A stretch of 64,000 nt of DNA from Halarchaeum grantii (GTDB lineage: Archaea; Halobacteriota; Halobacteria; Halobacteriales; Halobacteriaceae), in the NCBI RefSeq assembly GCF_014647455.2, contig NZ_BMPF01000001.1, forward strand, positions 372,001-436,000, read 5' to 3'. Every line of letters starts with the position of its first letter. Position 1 is the first letter of the stretch. This document shows, one piece after another, positions 62,451 to 64,000 of this stretch. A program made the translations under genes and the position numbers. Under the pieces are notes generated by a model. That model did not search any database, had not been told where the DNA came from, and worked only from the letters and a program-made list of their open reading frames with translations.

Positions 62451-62627
62451 CCTCCCCCCGTTCTGCAAATGTTCTGGGTGGAGAACACAGAGGGGGAGGT
62501 GTGACCGCGCTCGACTCGATGCACCAGTGCCCCCTCCCCCCGTTCTGCAAGTGTTCGGGCGCACGGGCCACCCCCGTCGCGGTGCGCGACGACGACCACC
62601 GCCCCCACCCCCATTCTGCAAGTGTTC
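62451..62627 (+). repeat. Three G-string-tailed direct repeats (candidate origin recognition boxes)
   Basis: Repeats at 62451-62474, 62531-62556 and 62602-62627, all in one orientation, spaced 82 and 71 bases. On the minus strand the shared core reads ACACTTGCAGAACGGGGGG, with one or two differences in the outer copies. A short core followed by a run of Gs is the general form of haloarchaeal ORB elements bound by Orc1/Cdc6. They lie between tRNA-Leu and the orc1/cdc6 gene, on its 3' side. Confidence 0.7.
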
Positions 62628-62738
62628 CGGGCGGAAAGGTGGTCGATGCGCAGACGGAACTCCGAGCGGAGAGCGGGCTTTCCACCGCAGGATACGCACC
62701 GCTCCCCGTTCACGCGATACGCCCGACGCCGCGATCTC

Positions 62739-63920
62739 TCACTCCTCGTCGCCGAGGACGGCGGTCACGATCTCGGGTTCGACGTCGAGTTCGTACTCGT
62801 AGTACTGCCCGCCGCCGCGACCGTGGTTCCGGTCGTACTGCGCTAAAAATCCGAGCATCGCGAGGTCGATGAGGTGGTCGTGGACGGAGCGCTGGCTCAG
62901 CGGGTCGGCGGCATTCTCCGCACAGACGCGCTCGTACATCTCGTAGGCCTGCTTCGCGCGCACCGGCGTCTCGCCCTCGAAGGCGATGTTGGTGATGGCG
63001 AGGAGCGTGTAGCGGCCGTGGGTCGTGAGGTCGCGAATTGAGTCCTTCACGCGGCCGCGTTCGACGCGGTTCTCGGCGGCGTCGACGTCGTTCTCCACGA
63101 CGGTCTCGCGACCGTCCTCGACGGCGACGTTCGCGGCCTCGCGCAGGAGGTCGATTGCCTGCCGTGCGCTCCCCCGGTCCTGCGCGGCGAGCGCCGCGCA
63201 CTTCGGGATGACCGAGGGGTCGAGGACGCCGTCCGCGAGCCCCTTCGAGGCGCGGTCCTCGAGGATCGTTCGCAGTTCGGTCGCATCGTACGGCGGGAAC
63301 TTTATCTCGCGCTCGCAGAGGGTGTCCTGCACCTTCGAGGAGAGGTCGTTGCGGAAGGTGTAGTCGTTCGAGATACCCACCACCCCGACCTGCGAGTGTT
63401 CGATGTTGCCGTTCGCCTTCGCGCGCGGGAGCTGATAGAGGAGGACGTCGTCGTCGCCGAGGTTGTCGATCTCGTCGAGCACGACGAGGACGGTCCCCTC
63501 GCGGGCTTCGATCTCCTCGAAGAGCGCGGTGAGGACGTCCGACGTCGAGAGCCCGGTCGTGATGGCCTCGCGCTCGGTGTCCTCGCGGAGTTCGTTCACG
63601 AGGGCGATGGCCGCCTGGTACGAGGAGGGATGGTGGTGGCAGTTAACCTCCGCCACGTGGACGTCGTCGACGTCCGGACGTTGGTCGGCCTCGACGCGGA
63701 GCATGTCCATCATGTAGCGCGTCACCGCCGTCTTCCCGACGCCGGTCTTCCCGTAGACGAAGACGTTCTCCGGCTCCCAGCCGTCCACGACGTCCTGGAG
63801 GGCGTTCGCGTACGCCTCGATCTCCTCGTCGCGCTCGAGGATCTCGTCGGGCTCGTACTGCTGTTTCAGGACGTTCTTGTCCGTGAAGACGCCCGTGCGC
63901 TTGCGGAACGGCGTGTCCAT
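62739..63920 (-). CDS. Orc1/Cdc6 family replication initiator
   Basis: 393 residues. AAA+ domain with Walker A GKTGVGKT (57-64) and Walker B VLVVLDEIDNL (about 145-154), sensor 1 region VGISNDYTFR and the initiator-specific motif. The C-terminal winged helix (about 300-393) ends LAQYDRNHGRGGGQYYEYEL. It binds origin DNA and loads MCM. The start at 63918-63920 (MDTPFRKRTGVFTDK) is chosen over one 33 bases upstream. Haloarchaea carry several such genes; this one has its own putative binding repeats beside it. Confidence 0.95.
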   Translation of the reverse strand: MDTPFRKRTGVFTDKNVLKQQYEPDEILERDEEIEAYANALQDVVDGWEPENVFVYGKTGVGKTAVTRYMMDMLRVEADQRPDVDDVHVAEVNCHHHPSSYQAAIALVNELREDTEREAITTGLSTSDVLTALFEEIEAREGTVLVVLDEIDNLGDDDVLLYQLPRAKANGNIEHSQVGVVGISNDYTFRNDLSSKVQDTLCEREIKFPPYDATELRTILEDRASKGLADGVLDPSVIPKCAALAAQDRGSARQAIDLLREAANVAVEDGRETVVENDVDAAENRVERGRVKDSIRDLTTHGRYTLLAITNIAFEGETPVRAKQAYEMYERVCAENAADPLSQRSVHDHLIDLAMLGFLAQYDRNHGRGGGQYYEYELDVEPEIVTAVLGDEE

Positions 63921-63950
63921 CGCTGTCTGTCTCCGATTTCGGGGCGACCG

Positions 63951-63959
63951 CAATAAATG
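63951..63959 (-). promoter_or_regulatory. TATA-like box of the orc1/cdc6 gene
   Basis: On the minus strand the sequence is CATTTATTG, about 35 bases ahead of the ATG at 63920. This is near-leaderless spacing for an archaeal promoter. Confidence 0.55.
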
Positions 63960-64000
63960 TACCCTTCTCGTGTTTCGGCTGTTTCGAGAGGTGTGTTCGT

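Noticed and set aside
62451-62627. CRISPR array
   Set aside because: Only three imperfect copies with unequal spacing (82 and 71 bases) and no cas genes. Location and G-tails fit an origin better.

Overview
The window is a piece of a haloarchaeal (class Halobacteria) chromosome. The evidence is very high G+C, strongly acidic predicted proteins, archaeal information-processing genes (fibrillarin, Nop5, aIF2-beta, SBDS, proteasome alpha, RNase P proteins, Cdc48, Orc1/Cdc6), archaeal TATA-like boxes placed so close to start codons that many transcripts are probably leaderless, and many small Halobacteria-specific DUF families. The genus cannot be set from the sequence alone. The high G+C produces very long open frames opposite or out of frame with real genes; these were left out.

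Layout. 0-7.7 kb: an M24 peptidase fragment, aroA and aroC of the shikimate pathway, a family-4 uracil-DNA glycosylase, a DUF2064-like protein, tRNA-Ser(UGA) followed by a second partial copy of its 3' end, DUF4112, DUF5785, uridine kinase, a CBS/zinc-ribbon protein, a GNAT protein and tRNA-Thr(UGU). 7.7-17.8 kb: a VOC protein, an MFS permease, DUF5784, an XPD/Rad3-type helicase, a HEWD protein, a small winged-helix protein, a hexapeptide acyltransferase, the dacZ-mscS pair (c-di-AMP synthesis with a mechanosensitive channel), a PPOX-like protein, DUF2267, tRNA-Leu(UAG) and a one-repeat TFIIB-like protein. 17.8-32.7 kb: coaD, a winged-helix regulator, gshA, the fibrillarin/Nop5 pair, a glutaredoxin-thioredoxin reductase fusion, a pilin-like surface protein, aIF2-beta, an OGG1-type glycosylase, acylphosphatase, the NAD(P)HX repair enzyme, moaC, DUF1405, hflX and FUN14.

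32.7-43.4 kb: the archaeal RNA-processing/proteasome cluster (COG1325 RNA-binding protein, RNase P p30, a methyltransferase, RNase P Pop5/Rpp14, proteasome alpha, then SBDS), followed by several small proteins, pyrB-pyrI, a MinD-like ATPase, a KaiC-like protein lacking a P-loop, a SlyD-type isomerase and a CYTH protein. 43.4-55.6 kb: S-adenosylmethionine synthetase, ThiI, a lipoprotein, cysK, a thioredoxin, a YyaL-type protein, purD, a ferritin-like protein, an MtaD/DadD-type deaminase and a ring-cleaving-dioxygenase-like protein. 55.6-64 kb: the DUF7127-cdc48 operon, panB, DUF5822, a HAD phosphatase, cysE, an orphan AT-rich island, an MBF1-like protein, tRNA-Leu(GAG), three G-string-tailed direct repeats, and an orc1/cdc6 gene at the right edge.

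Most of the window is a core chromosome with no intact transposase, integrase or CRISPR array. Several genes share a thiol-redox theme (gshA, Grx-TrxR fusion, cysE, cysK, a thioredoxin, a YyaL protein). The most interesting non-coding signals are the candidate origin repeats beside orc1/cdc6, the duplicated tRNA-Ser 3' end, three tandem hairpins at 37.13-37.21 kb, a related intergenic segment at 41.5 kb, and the AT-rich island at 61.13 kb.
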